This document shows, one piece after another, positions 47,492 to 57,485 of a stretch of DNA of 64,000 nucleotides. Both the position numbers and the translations under genes were made by a program. This DNA comes from Doryteuthis pealeii (taxonomy: Eukaryota > Mollusca > Cephalopoda > Myopsida > Loliginidae). Position 1 is the stretch's first letter. The number at the start of each line of letters is the position of its first letter. The DNA lies in contig CM042150.1 of assembly GCA_023376005.1 (NCBI GenBank), positions 72,511,494 to 72,575,493 of the forward strand, in the 5' to 3' direction. The notes under the pieces were generated by a model. That model made no database searches. It saw only the letters and a program-made list of their open reading frames with translations, and had not been told where the DNA came from.

Positions 47492-47690
47492 CCCTCAGAT
47501 ATTGTATAGCCTAGGTCTACAGTAGAGATGTATCCCTCAGATATTGTATAGCCTAGAATGTCTAGAGATGTATCCCTCAGATATTGTATAGCCTAGAATG
47601 TCTAGAGATGTATCCCTCAGATATTGTATAGCCTAGAATGTCTAGAGATGTATCCCTCAGATATTGTATAGCCTAGAGAGCCTACAGTAG
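47492..47690. repeat. minisatellite, five units of 40 bp
   Basis: CCCTCAGATATTGTATAGCC begins at 47492, 47534, 47574, 47614 and 47654. The three middle units are identical; the outer ones differ at their 3' halves. It lies at the junction between two gypsy fragments. Confidence 0.95.
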
Positions 47691-47970
47691 AGATAGAGTA
47701 ACTGAGCTTTTCTGAGCTTGCTCAAGAGTTCTGGTTTGATAAAATGCTTTGGTGAAGTCAAGGGTTACATTCTCAAGTAGTCGTTGTCGAATATTAATGG
47801 ACAGAGGTCCACTTATGAAAGCATCTCTCACGGCCTCGGTTCTATGTTCCTCAGCACTAACTTCCTTGTAGTCGCAATCCTCGCTTAAACGCCTCAGGTT
47901 TAGAAGATATTCGTTTAGCGCATGCTGAATAAATTGTAATGAAATAAAGAACACCTGCATTCTATACATC
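47690..47970 (-). pseudogene. gypsy gag capsid fragment
   Basis: Minus-strand open frame with EYLLNLRRLSEDCDYKEVSA, EAVRDAFISGPLS-x-NIRQRLLEN and ALEQAQ-like ends, the C-terminal capsid pattern of a common Ty3/gypsy lineage. Both ends are cut, and the right one abuts a plus-strand RNase H piece. Confidence 0.8.
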
Positions 47971-48480
47971 AAGATCCCTCACTGAAACAGAGAAGATATG
48001 CACTTATTGAGAAGGAAGCATTAGCAGTCACGTGGTGCTGTGAAAAGTTTGCAGATTTTTTGATAGGACTACCAAAGTTCTTGATAGAAACAGATCACAA
48101 GCATCTATTACCACTGCTGAAAACTAAAAATCTCGATGGATTGACACCCGGAGTTCAGCGTTTCCGCATGCGCCTAATGAGGTTCACCAACGAGATTACA
48201 CACACTGCAGGGGAAAATCTCATCCCAGCAGACACCCTATCCAAAGCTCATGGCAGTGTATCAACAACAACAGGAGTTCCAGCAGGAGACAGAGACAGAT
48301 ATGTTCCTCGGTTCCATAATAGAGAACATCTCAGTGAGTGACAAACCACTGGAGGAAATCAGGCAGAAACAAAGCATTGACAACTGTCGGAATTTTACCC
48401 TGAAAACTTCTCTCCGAGATAAAATTGTAACATTACATAGTAGTAATGCCCGAACTGAAACCATAAAAAATTCACAGAAA
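47971..48480 (+). pseudogene. gypsy RNase H fragment (plus)
   Basis: RSLTETEKRYALIEKEALAV, then FLIETDHKHLLPLL (RNase H Asp), RFRMRLMRF and ENLIPADTLSKA. After a frameshift near 48250 comes an ENISVSDKPLEEIRQKQ segment. Orientation is opposite to both neighbours. Confidence 0.8.
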
Positions 48481-48488
48481 TATGCAAG

Positions 48489-48903
48489 TCAGGACGCTTG
48501 GAAAAATAAGACAAAATGGTCGCGATCAACGTTTCCAACTCTCATATGCAGCTCTATTTTTCTCCGACACCGCGTATTCTGCAATGGTGTTGTGCAGTTG
48601 ATCTGGTGCCTCATTCCCTGTTCACTTCCACCTCGCCGTCCAAGCCTTCTCCTTGTGGTTAAAATCGACGCAAAAATCCTGTTCTTCAATCGTGATGGCT
48701 GCACACGATTCGCGTCTCCCTCCAAGCCGCACTTCTCCCGTAGGTGCGATCTCAACACCACCTAGTGAACGTATGGCGTCGATCCCAAGCAGCATATCGT
48801 ACCCAAGAGTTTTGTCACGCACTACCAGTGCGTCAACCTCGGCAGAGTCACCTCTCTCTGTAAGGATCGTGATAATTCCGATTCCGCAGCACAACTGGGA
48901 TGT
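48489..48903 (-). pseudogene. gypsy protease end / spacer (3' half of transposon-split element)
   Basis: Minus strand. CCGIGIITILTERGD, then DALVVRDKTLGYDMLLGIDA and IRSLGGVEI-x-PTGEV, a retropepsin C-terminal half with the hydrophobic-hydrophobic-GID flap-helix pattern. Then APDQLHNTIAEYAV after a frameshift near 48625. Continuous in frame with 53668-53950 when the transposon is removed. Confidence 0.82.
48895..48903. repeat. target site duplication, left (CTGGGATGT)
   Basis: Nine bases directly left of the TAGGG terminus, repeated exactly at 53668-53676. Joining the two flanks at one copy gives an uninterrupted minus-strand gypsy protease frame, so this is the original target. Confidence 0.9.
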
Positions 48904-49255
48904 TAGGGAAGGTCGATTTTGGAACTGGGGTACAGCTCTAATAGTGATATTTGGGGTTTAACATGATAAATAACGACACAAAATATTTTTTTCCAAATCA
49001 TTACCAATTTTTGAGGAAACGAATTTAAAGGCTGAAAATTAAGGCTCAGGAATGTGGCTTCAGTGCGTGATGTAGGGAGAATTTACCGCAGTCGAAAGAT
49101 TATGTACTGTGGAGGAAATAAATGTTTAAATATCATTTAAAATTTATCTTTTTCAATTGAAACTTTTCTTTGATATCAATAATTTATATTAAAAAAATAA
49201 GCATTATAAATAATAAAAAAATATTTACTTGTAGAGACGAAATGGAGATTAAACT

Positions 49256-49290
49256 GTTTGTTTTGGTTTACTAAACCAAAACAAACCAGG
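49256..49290. repeat. 15-bp-arm hairpin near the transposon's left end
   Basis: GTTTGTTTTGGTTTA and TAAACCAAAACAAAC face each other across a single C or so. GAGATTAAACTG occurs on both sides (about 49242 and 49311), so the hairpin lies in a short duplicated patch. Confidence 0.75.
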
Positions 49291-50322
49291 TTTAGATTTG
49301 TTTTGGTTTGAGATTAAACTGAAAAAAAATCGCTTTTTTTTCTCTCTAACATTCAGGATTTGTTATTTTTCAATAGGAAAAAAGATAATTTAATTATAAA
49401 TAAAACGCCGTAAAACTAAGATTTTTTTTTCGTTTTAGTCAAAATAAAATAAATATAGTTTGTTTTTACTGTTCTCGGACTTTCGTAGATGCTGTTATTC
49501 GTCTACTGTTTGTTTTAAATTGTAAAAATAATTAGTATTTTTTTATTTTCATGCAAGATACTTGATTATTTGAAAAGAAAGGAAAGAAAAGGTTGTTTAA
49601 TTTACATCAGTTTGTATTTTAAGTGACTTTAATTCAAACAAAACAACAAAAAAAACGCGAGTTTTGTCTTTCTGCGATGAAGTTGTCTTTTGGTAAGTAA
49701 AACCGGTTCTTTTTTTCTATTTATTTTGTTTCAAATTAAATTTTCTCTTTGAAATTATTGTTCCAGTTTTATAGTGAAAAGTGTAGCTGATACTATTTTA
49801 TACACGAAACCTTTAAGCTACCTAAGGGAGTGTGTATGTTTTAAGAATAATACCCAACTTTTCGTCTGCCTTAATTTTAAAAAGGAATTAAAATTAATTA
49901 AATCGATTATTTAAGGTCAAATTTTTGTCTAAATTGAAAATTAGTATCATAATGAGCATCAGTAAAAAAAAAAAGAAAAGTAAAATAATATTATGCATGT
50001 AATTTATTTTTAATACATTTAAAACATTTTTAAGTCAATTTGCTGTTGTAAAATCCGTGTTTACAAAACAAATTTATCACTTGATTGAAAAAGAATTACC
50101 AAATAACTAATGCATTATAAAATTAATTTATTGATAAATCAACACTGAAAATTTCATTAAAATCGGTTAATTCTCTGATTTTTTTGTAAATTTCTTTGAA
50201 ACGGGAGGGGGGTTGTTTTGTAAAAACACTGGTTTTCTACAAATTGGATATACCTAGTGTGTTTTACACAACCTCTCACGATGAAAAAAAAAAGAAAAAA
50301 TATATTTTCTTATAATGACTTT

Positions 50323-50454
50323 GACAGATTATTTGATATTTCTTCATGTTGCTGTAAACTGCCCGTCTTAAGATGTGATGACTTTGCTGTGAAGTGCAAC
50401 AAAGAAAATTGCCAAACAAGGCACATAGTTTGCATTTGTCCTCCTAACAAGAAG
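50323..50454 (+). pseudogene. extra upstream copy of the transposase Cys-rich exon
   Basis: 132-bp segment nearly identical (about 4 differences) to 51041-51172, also followed by a GTAATC donor. It encodes the same Cys-rich peptide (DISSCCCKLPVLRCDDF, then C-x4-C-x6-C-x-C). It lies upstream of the exon that begins at 50691, so it is out of order with respect to the rest of the gene and is most likely a partial tandem duplication. It could instead be an alternative 5' exon: an open frame extends left to an ATG at 50281, through a lysine-rich start. Confidence 0.7.
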
Positions 50455-50690
50455 GTAATCCAAAAGATTATTTTAAAATCAATTTGATTTTTGAATTTAC
50501 CATAAATTAGTGGCTATTTGGAGGAGGGGTGTCCTGTCTTTTCATGCCAAAATTTTAGCCCCAGCTTAATCCTAACACAAACCAAACCAACTCCTTACCA
50601 TAATTGTCAGGCTTTTTTTATATGAAATTGGAAGATAGCCCAAAACAGTTTGATTTATAATTTTTCATTTATTTCTATTTTTATTTTCAG

Positions 50691-51172
50691 ATAAAAATGT
50701 CTGTAAAAAGACATTCAGTTTTAACCCGCAGTAGCAGTTCCAAAAAAATTTTCTGGAGCACCTTGTCTTTTGGATAAGACTGAACCCCCAACTTTACGAC
50801 AAGTTATCCAGTTTAGTTATTTTCTTAAAAAATACCTATCCCCATTTGAAAAATTTTGAGATTTCCAAATTGATTGCAAAGGAAATAATTAGTATTTGGC
50901 AAGCAGTGAACCCACAATTGCCTTTGTTAAGGGAACATTATATAGGGCAGAAGGTGGGTATATTTTGTTTCAAGAAGGCCAAACAGGTTAACAGAAAATC
51001 TCTCACCACACGCAAAGTGAAAAGAATGGAGGAACAGCTGGACAGATTATTTGATATTTCTTCATGTTGCTGTAAACTGCCCATCTTAAGATGTGATGAC
51101 TTTGCTGTGAAGTGCAACAAAAGAAATTGCCAAACAAGGCACATAGTTTGCACTTGTCCTCCTAACAAGAAG
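50691..51172 (+). CDS. transposase-like gene, N-terminal and Cys-rich exon
   Basis: Begins after TTTATTTTCAG and ends at a GTAATC donor. An open segment with TLRQVIQFSYFLKKYLSP shifts frame by one base near 50860 and continues as EISKLIAKEIISIWQAVNP. It ends in a Cys-rich module (LFDISSCCCK, then CDDFAVKCNKRNCQTRHIVC, then C-PP-NKK) that looks metal-binding. Related proteins with a short C-x-C module followed by VP-x-x-E and a DQR motif occur as uncharacterised multicopy genes in invertebrates, as far as I recall. The frameshift means this copy is not intact as it stands. In the 16.6-21.8 kb copy this Cys-rich module is missing. Confidence 0.6.
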
Positions 51173-51359
51173 GTAATCTTAATTCTATGCTTGATTGTTT
51201 TTTACTTGTTTAATTTGAACAAGTTCATGTCTCGATTTTTAAAATTTAAATTTACCTCTGATAATATTCCTTTTTCTGGTAAATGATATGATATTTTCCT
51301 TAATATTTGTCATGTATGCTAGACCTGTTATTAAACACATGCAAATTTTGAAATTTCAG

Positions 51360-52849
51360 GTTCCCATTGAAGAGAGGGAATATATAAAAGATCAGAGAGA
51401 GAAAACAGGTCCAAAAGGCAGTTTCCAGCTGGGACCTATTGACAAGGATGCTGTCAAAAAATACAAAGACAAAATTTCAGTGGATGCAGAAAGGTTAGAC
51501 AGACAGCAACAAGATTCTTCATGTGTTGCATCCTCGACGTCTGATATTTTTCAACAGACGTCCTCCAGTGAAGAAACCGTGGATGACAGTTTTGAGCCAG
51601 GGAGAATGTTGAAGGGTCATTACAGTCTTTTAAAAGTCCCAAGATATTCTATGGAACTTATTAGGGGTGATGTATCATCAAATCTTGGGGCTTGTCTTGC
51701 TAATGCCTTTCTCTTAGATCTACAGGATATGGGACTTCTTAATCCAAGTATTCCGTTAAAAGACATTATTTTAGACTAATCTAAAATAGATAGGGAAAAA
51801 GCAAGAGTAAAGGTAGCTAGCTATCAGAAGCATATTCAAGATTATGACAATCTCATCTGCATTGGAGTTGATTGCAAAGTGGATAAAGACACTTTGCTAT
51901 ACAATGAGATTGAAGAGAATGGTATGAAAAAAATTAAAAAGAGTAAGGGACCAGAGCGCCACTTAACATTTACAAGAGAGATTGGCACTTCGAATAAATA
52001 TCTCACCCACCGAGTCATACCCAACATTGGTGCAACTGGTATTCATCTAGCTGAGGATGTTGCTGCTGTTCTAGAAGAATACAACAGTGTAAATACTGTT
52101 AAGGCAGTTCTGTTAGACAATACCAGTACAAACACTGGTTGTAAAGCAGGGATGGTGGCAGCTCTGGAGAAAAAAATAAAAAGGAAGGTGCACACAATTG
52201 GCTGTTCGCTTCATCAAAATGAACTTCCATTCAGAGCGGTATTTAAATCTATTGATGGAACTACAAGAAGTCCAACAACTTTCACTGGCCCTTTGGGGAA
52301 ACTTTGTGAAAGTAATTACCATCATTTGCCCCAGGTGAAATTTGAATGTATCAGTGGCCCTCTGGATAATTTGTATCTCCATGCAAAGGCAATGGATGAC
52401 CTAAGTGATGACCACCGACTACTTCTTGAATATGCTGTAGGTATTTCTCGAGGTAAAGTGAACACTAGATTTGCTTCCTGGAAGATTGGACCTCTGAATC
52501 AAGTAAGATGGCTAACTTTAGCTATCAGGTTAATGTGCCTATGGACCAGAAGTGCATATCCACCAAAACTCTCAGATGAATTACGCAACATTGTCCAATT
52601 TGTCATACAAGTATATGCAGTTAGTTGGTTTGAAATAAAAAGGGACAATAATTTCTATAACCAACAATTGTATATCTTTGATATGATCCAGAGAATAAAG
52701 CAACAGTCAGCTGAAATCCAGAATGTTGCATTAAAAAATTTACAACACAATGCTTTTGCTTTACTTCCGGAAAACATTTTGTTGTCAATGTTGAAGTCCA
52801 ATGAATTGGAGGTGAGGGAAGAGGCCATAAAAAAGATTTTGTCCATTCG
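51360..52849 (+). CDS. transposase-like gene, main exon with candidate catalytic core
   Basis: Acceptor TTTCAG at 51359 and donor CG|GTAAGT. Its phase joins both neighbouring exons. It opens with VPIEEREYIKDQREKTGPKG, then a low-complexity Ser/Gln linker, then the core. One in-frame TAA (51777-51779) interrupts it where the 19.1 kb copy reads AAA. Downstream are CIGVDCKVDKDTL (Asp at 51870-51872), VLLDNTSTNTG (Asp at 52116-52118) and GCSLHQNELP (C-x2-H at 52203-52214). Asp-Asp plus C-x2-H is the arrangement of RNase H-fold transposases of the hAT/MULE type; a catalytic role here is inferred. The 324-codon frame after the stop is fully open, so decay is slight. Confidence 0.72.
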
Positions 52850-52975
52850 GTAAGTTAACATTTATTCATACCTAATTAGTTATGTCAATTTGCAAGAATA
52901 ATTATAAGTTTTATTCAAATTACATTGCAAAAATATAATCAAGTTTGGATAAATTTTCTTTCTTTTTTTTTTCAG

Positions 52976-53417
52976 AAGTAGTGAACCGCCAAAGAAAAGA
53001 TTGAAAAAAATTACTTCAATCAATTTTGAAGCTACACACTGGTCATCTCTGATTGACCTCTCACAAAGAGGGATTTGTGAACCTGCAGTTCCAGAAGATT
53101 TTTCCACAAATGAACTCTTAGAATCTCTACTGAATGGAACAGAACTGAAATTTCCAAAATTACCTGCCCACTCACAAGGTGTGGAAAGAGCTGTTAAATT
53201 AACAACAGAAGCTTCACAGATTGTGTATGGACAGGAAGCAAGGCACAAGCACATTATAACCAAATCATTGTGCCTGCATTTTCCTCGAAAGGAAAATACA
53301 CAGAACAATTCAGTTCTGTTGTTACATAATTTATATAGTTTAGGAGCTTTTAACACAATTTTCAATAAAAAATGCAAATTTAAAACATTGAATATATTTT
53401 CCATTCATTGTATGTAA
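52976..53417 (+). CDS. transposase-like gene, C-terminal exon
   Basis: Acceptor TTTTTTTTTTCAG at 52975. The phase completes the CG left by the exon ending at 52849. The frame is open to a stop at 53415-53417. It begins SSEPPKKRLKK (basic, possibly a nuclear signal) and contains LPAHSQGVERAVKLTTEAS, in which the Glu at 53184-53186 is a good candidate for the third catalytic residue because it lies in the best conserved part of the exon. The same exon is recognisable at 38570-38860 (minus) and, split by an insertion, at 20600-21460. Confidence 0.68.
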
Positions 53418-53667
53418 TGAAAAATATCAATTTTATTTGGATTTATTATTGAAATAATGAAATTTTGAAGTCATTTTGTCATCAAAATCCTGCGGAAATG
53501 GGGTATTTGTGTATATTTTTGCTGACGATCTTTAAAATGAAATGCTCAAATGAGTTTTAAAGTTAGGAATCTAATTTTTGCTGTCAGTTCTTATAACACC
53601 AAACCGCAACTTTCGCCATCAAAGCTGTATTGAATTTCCAAAAAAAGTGACAAATCAACCTGCCCTA

Positions 53668-53676
53668 CTGGGATGT
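53668..53676. repeat. target site duplication, right (CTGGGATGT)
   Basis: Exact copy of 48895-48903, directly right of the element's CCCTA end. Confidence 0.9.
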
Positions 53677-54282
53677 CCCGTCAATTGTCCTAATCAGTGT
53701 ATGTCGCCTACTCCAGGCCTGACAAGGGTTCGCACTGATTATTGTGCGAGAACATCCCGTATCCACGAGAGCCAAACACAACACGCCGTCGACACGCACA
53801 CTAACTACTGGTAGAGTCGCCTGAAAGGGGGCAAGGGTAGCAACAATACCTTGTCTCCAGACTCGTTTTCCGAACAGTTCCGAGCTATGTGCCCCAATTT
53901 GTTGCAGCGGTAGTAACTTGGTTTGTTCAGATTCATACTCCGGCACTCCCGGGAGAAATGATTAGGACCATCAAATTTGTAGTATTTGGAGCCCTCGCAA
54001 GGTTTGAAGACACGGAGATCGCCAGCAACGCTCTCCTCTGATTTACACGTTTTTTGCTCCACCCTTACAGCTGTTATACTGTTCTCAGTTTATTTTATAG
54101 TTGCTGGTTGATACTCATCTCGCCTGGTTTTGATGATGCTCGCAGCAGACAGTCCTTCCACAAACGCACACTTTAGTATTCGGTCGCTGGCTCCACCAAA
54201 TGCCACCAACAGCTTCCGTAGATCAGCCAGGTAAACATCAACAGTTTCAACTGGGCAAGAGCCGTCGCCCGATGAATTGCTT

Positions 54283-54365
54283 CCACGCGAAAGATTCGTC
54301 GATGCCGAAAGCTGTGTAGAGATGTCCTCTACACAGCATTCGGCATGGACGAATCCTTCGCGTGG
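54283..54365. repeat. snap-back palindrome, 39-bp arms, 5-nt loop
   Basis: 54283-54321 and 54327-54365 are reverse complements apart from three or four mismatches; the loop is ATGTC. It lies within a gag-coding stretch, which is thereby duplicated in inverted form. Confidence 0.88.
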
Positions 54366-54600
54366 AGTTTTATCTCGTCCAAGTCGGCTTCGTCTCTAAG
54401 TTGTTGATAGACTGCGTAAGCTCCTCCCGTTAAACTCAATGGGATAATCTCTGCTGGCTCCTTTATCTTACACAGCCTACAAACATGCTCAGACGTGTTC
54501 GACAACAGACGGGCCACTAGGGGAACCATCAAACTCCGGTATCAATTTGATATCGAATCCGCTCATTTAAAAAAAAATAAATAGCCGAAATAGCTTCTTG

Positions 54601-55094
54601 AAGAGTCTTTGCAAAATTATTCCCGAGACAATATTAATTCGGTTCCAGTCAATTTAATCTTTGTAATTAGTCACGGTAATCTTACAACAGTTTTCTAAAA
54701 CACGGTAATCCTATAACGATCTGGTTACTTCAACGCCATTTTTCACACTGTCGGTTATTGGCCCCAATTGCCCCTTCCTTGCCCTACACTTCTCTGCCTC
54801 CTCCCCCTAGGTCCTGCAGGCTCACACCACGAACGCAACAGAACGAGACCCACACGGCTGTTATGTTTTCTTTTGTCTGCATGAAGCAAAAGTCTGACCA
54901 GCCAAACAGACGTGCCTCGCCGGAGATAAATCACAACAAAATGTTTGACAAATATTGCCTGTGGTGGGTGGAAGTTAAAAATTCAATTTCAATAAATTAA
55001 ATTTTATACAGTTCTATTTTGTAGAAAAATAAATTCTTTAAAAATTCTTTTCGGTAAATAAAATTTATTTAAAAAACGTTTGTACAATCAATGG

Positions 55095-55128
<34 letters not shown>

Positions 55129-55459
55129 ATTTTAATAATCTATTACGATATGAAATTAAACTTGTTTAAACAATTACTTGAACAAAATACTATTAATTAC
55201 TTAGCTAAAATTGATTTAAATAAATATATTACAGATGAAAAATAACTTAATAAAGAATAACAACCGTATGCATTTTAACATTAAAAATAAATATAATAAA
55301 TAACAAATAATAAAAATAAAAAATAGTAAGTTGTTATGCTCTTAATTTATTTTCTTAAAGATTTAATAAATTTCATATTTATTAAAGTAAGTATTTAAAG
55401 AAAGAAAGAAAGAAAGAAAGAAATGTTTATTTTTACACTACACTTTTTTTTACAAAAAA
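54601..55459. other. no gene recognised; AT-rich with poly(A) run
   Basis: A run of about 30 A at 55096-55126 and a (GAAA)n tract at about 55399-55421. The poly(A) could mark the end of an old retrocopy, but no coding sequence is seen on its left. Confidence 0.45.
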
Positions 55460-55529
55460 CACAACAAATAATTAATTAATGTATTAATGTGTCTCTACAC
55501 ATCAATACATTAATTAATTATTTGTTGTG
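55460..55529. repeat. 33-bp-arm palindrome, CTCT loop
   Basis: 55460-55492 pairs with 55497-55529, with one mismatch; core CACAACAAATAATTAATTAA. Confidence 0.88.
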
Positions 55530-56149
55530 ATGATCACTAATTAGGACAGCCTATTCTAGTCGTGACCACATTTGCTATTTCATTGGTTTTCACATTAAAT
55601 TTGAAGAGATTAAAATGTTTAAAAAGAATCGAATTAAAATAAATAAAATTTAATGTATTATTATTCTTAGATAGATTTATTTTAATATTTTTCTCGTTTT
55701 TTTTGTATGAGTAAAAAGGAAAAATTAGTAGAGCACCCCCTTTTTTGGAGTGATGCATTTTTTCTTTTACAAAAACAAAATATTGCGTCAGTTTGTTTTT
55801 AAAGAGCCTTCGTGTTAAAATATTTTAACAGATATAAGTAATTCTTTAAAGAAGAACAAAGGTTAATAATTTTGAATATACAGTAGAGACTGGGTCTCTT
55901 TTTTGTTGGTATTTGATTACTTCTCTATCTTTTAAAATCAAGTAATAATAATTCCTCCATTAAAGTGAGACGAGTCTCTTTCGAGTTGTGATCGATTTCA
56001 TCTTCTTCTATTTGACGATGGTCGGCAGTTTATTCATTTATCAAATAAGGATTAAATTAATTGAATATATTTATTTAAATTCTAAAGAAAAAAAATTATA
56101 TAAATTAAAATTTCAAAGTTTTTAAATAATCTAGTAATACTATAAAAAT

Positions 56150-56370
56150 ACCTGAGGTAGGGTTATCGTTCTTGTTCTACGATCCTCGCTTTCAACCAAC
56201 CAATCACAGGCCGGCATTCTTTAGCGGCAAAACCAAAGAGACAAATTCTTTTTCTGATCGAACCTCCCCAATGACAGACGTGCAACAAGGCGTCTCTTAT
56301 ATTCATCCGAGCGGACAGATAGCCGTATCGAGGGCTCCGATAACTCACCTACCTCGGGAACTCAGTTAAG
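56150..56370. other. GC-richer island with CCAAT and inverted GAGGTAGG ends
   Basis: CCTGAGGTAGGG at 56151-56162 and CTACCTCGGG near 56350 face each other. Between them are AACCAACCAATCAC (CCAAT box) and a TTATATT about 100 bp later, followed by GAGCGG. It could be an LTR or promoter remnant; no coding frame is convincing. Confidence 0.35.
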
Positions 56371-57485
56371 TGGACTGTATTATTTATATAATCATTCCTG
56401 CAGACAAAACCTAAGTTTGCAACTAATTAATTGTTATTTCTTTATGTATGATAATACAAGTCGTTTGAATTCTAAGTTTTGTTCATTTGTTCATTTGTTT
56501 TCTATTTTGACTCCTGTCTGTCTACCACAATACCGAATAAAAACAAACCATAGTTTTTGCATTTTAAAAAATAAATGTAAACAAATTATTTCCGGTTGAA
56601 TCTTACGGATTCAAAGTAAGCATTAAATTAATTGAATGACTTTATTTAATTTTTAAAGAACAAAATAAAATTTATATAAATTAAGATTAAAAATCTATTT
56701 AAATAATGTAAAACCAAATAAAAATAAATTGTAGTTTTTGCATTAAAAAAAATAAATTTAAACAAACCACTTCTGGTTGAGTTTTACGGATTAAATTACC
56801 GCTGTTAAAATTTAAGATAAGACAAGTTTATATTATGATATTTTGTTTCTAAAAAAAATTCCTCGTAAAATTCTATACGTTAGATAACTTTAAATATATA
56901 TTAAAATAAAACAAACTATATATAAGTCAATAATACAGGGCATGAATTTATTAAACTAATTTTTTAAATACAGTAGACGATCCTATATTGCGTACTTCTA
57001 CAGAGCATATTATATATAATAGAGCGTTTGCTTTATTTAATATACTATTAATATTGACTATAAATCAAATACTCATTGATAATGTTACGTAATTCTTTAA
57101 ATTGCTGTGATGTAAGCAGTGACGTAGTTTCGGTTACAGACAAATAGATATTGAATATCCATTATATGTAGATATGACGCTAATAACATTCCAATACGGG
57201 TCTCAAATTCCGACTAATTATACTTTTTATAAATTTATATTTCATCATGGAACAAATTTCTATTTTATAATAATGGTTTCTTTTGTGTCAATAAAAATGA
57301 TATCAGGGTTAAATAAAATAAAAATGATATCAGGGTTAAATGAAATAAAAAGATAAAATAAATTTCAGATTAGGATCACTCTCTTGTCATAAACTGTGTA
57401 AACTGATGATCAGAAGAAAAAAACGAAAATATTTATTATTTGAATTCATATAATAATTATCATTAATCACAAATTGTTTCCTTAC
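56371..57485. other. AT-rich intron DNA
   Basis: 56525-56620 and 56710-56800 are a diverged direct repeat (ATAAAAACAAACCATAGTTTTTGCATT / ATAAAAATAAATTGTAGTTTTTGCATT, then TTCCGGTTGA / TTCTGGTTGA). A short tandem AAAATGATATCAGGGTTAAA pair lies at 57294-57345. No gene. Confidence 0.55.

Larger units (their letters stand above)
48904..53667 (+). mobile_element. TIR DNA transposon with intron-containing transposase-like gene
   Basis: 4,764-bp element. The left end reads TAGGGAAGGTCGATTTTGG and the complement of the right end reads TAGGGCAGGTTGATTTGTC, so the termini are imperfect inverted repeats. It is flanked by identical 9-bp CTGGGATGT copies and splits a gypsy protease-coding region whose frame resumes when the element is removed. 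Inside are a 5' non-coding region of about 1.3 kb, a duplicated Cys-rich exon, a main exon and a C-terminal exon. A 9-bp duplication is typical of Mutator-like elements (8-9 bp); hAT and P elements give 8. The C-x2-H signature occurs in both hAT and MULE transposases. I do not recognise the family with certainty, and the terminal sequence does not match one I know. Confidence 0.88.
53668..54600 (-). pseudogene. gypsy gag, zinc knuckles and protease start (5' half of split element)
   Basis: Minus strand. 54329-54532 has IIPLSLTGGAYAVYQQL (gag). 53840-54000 has two knuckles: YYKFDGPNHFSREC and YYRCNKLGHIARNC, each with its first Cys replaced by Tyr. 53700-53790 has VDGVLCLALVDTGCSRTIIS, the protease active site DTG. 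An inverted repeat at 54283-54365 breaks the gag frame. Together with 48489-48903 it forms the target of the 48.9 kb transposon. Confidence 0.8.

Noticed and set aside
47492..47690. CRISPR-like array
   Set aside because: Units are contiguous 40-bp repeats without unique spacers, in eukaryotic DNA.
50257..50322. Lysine-rich start before the upstream Cys-rich exon copy as the true N-terminus of the transposase
   Set aside because: Not conserved as coding in the 18.2 kb copy, where the corresponding A-rich stretch is out of frame. Left as a possible alternative exon only.
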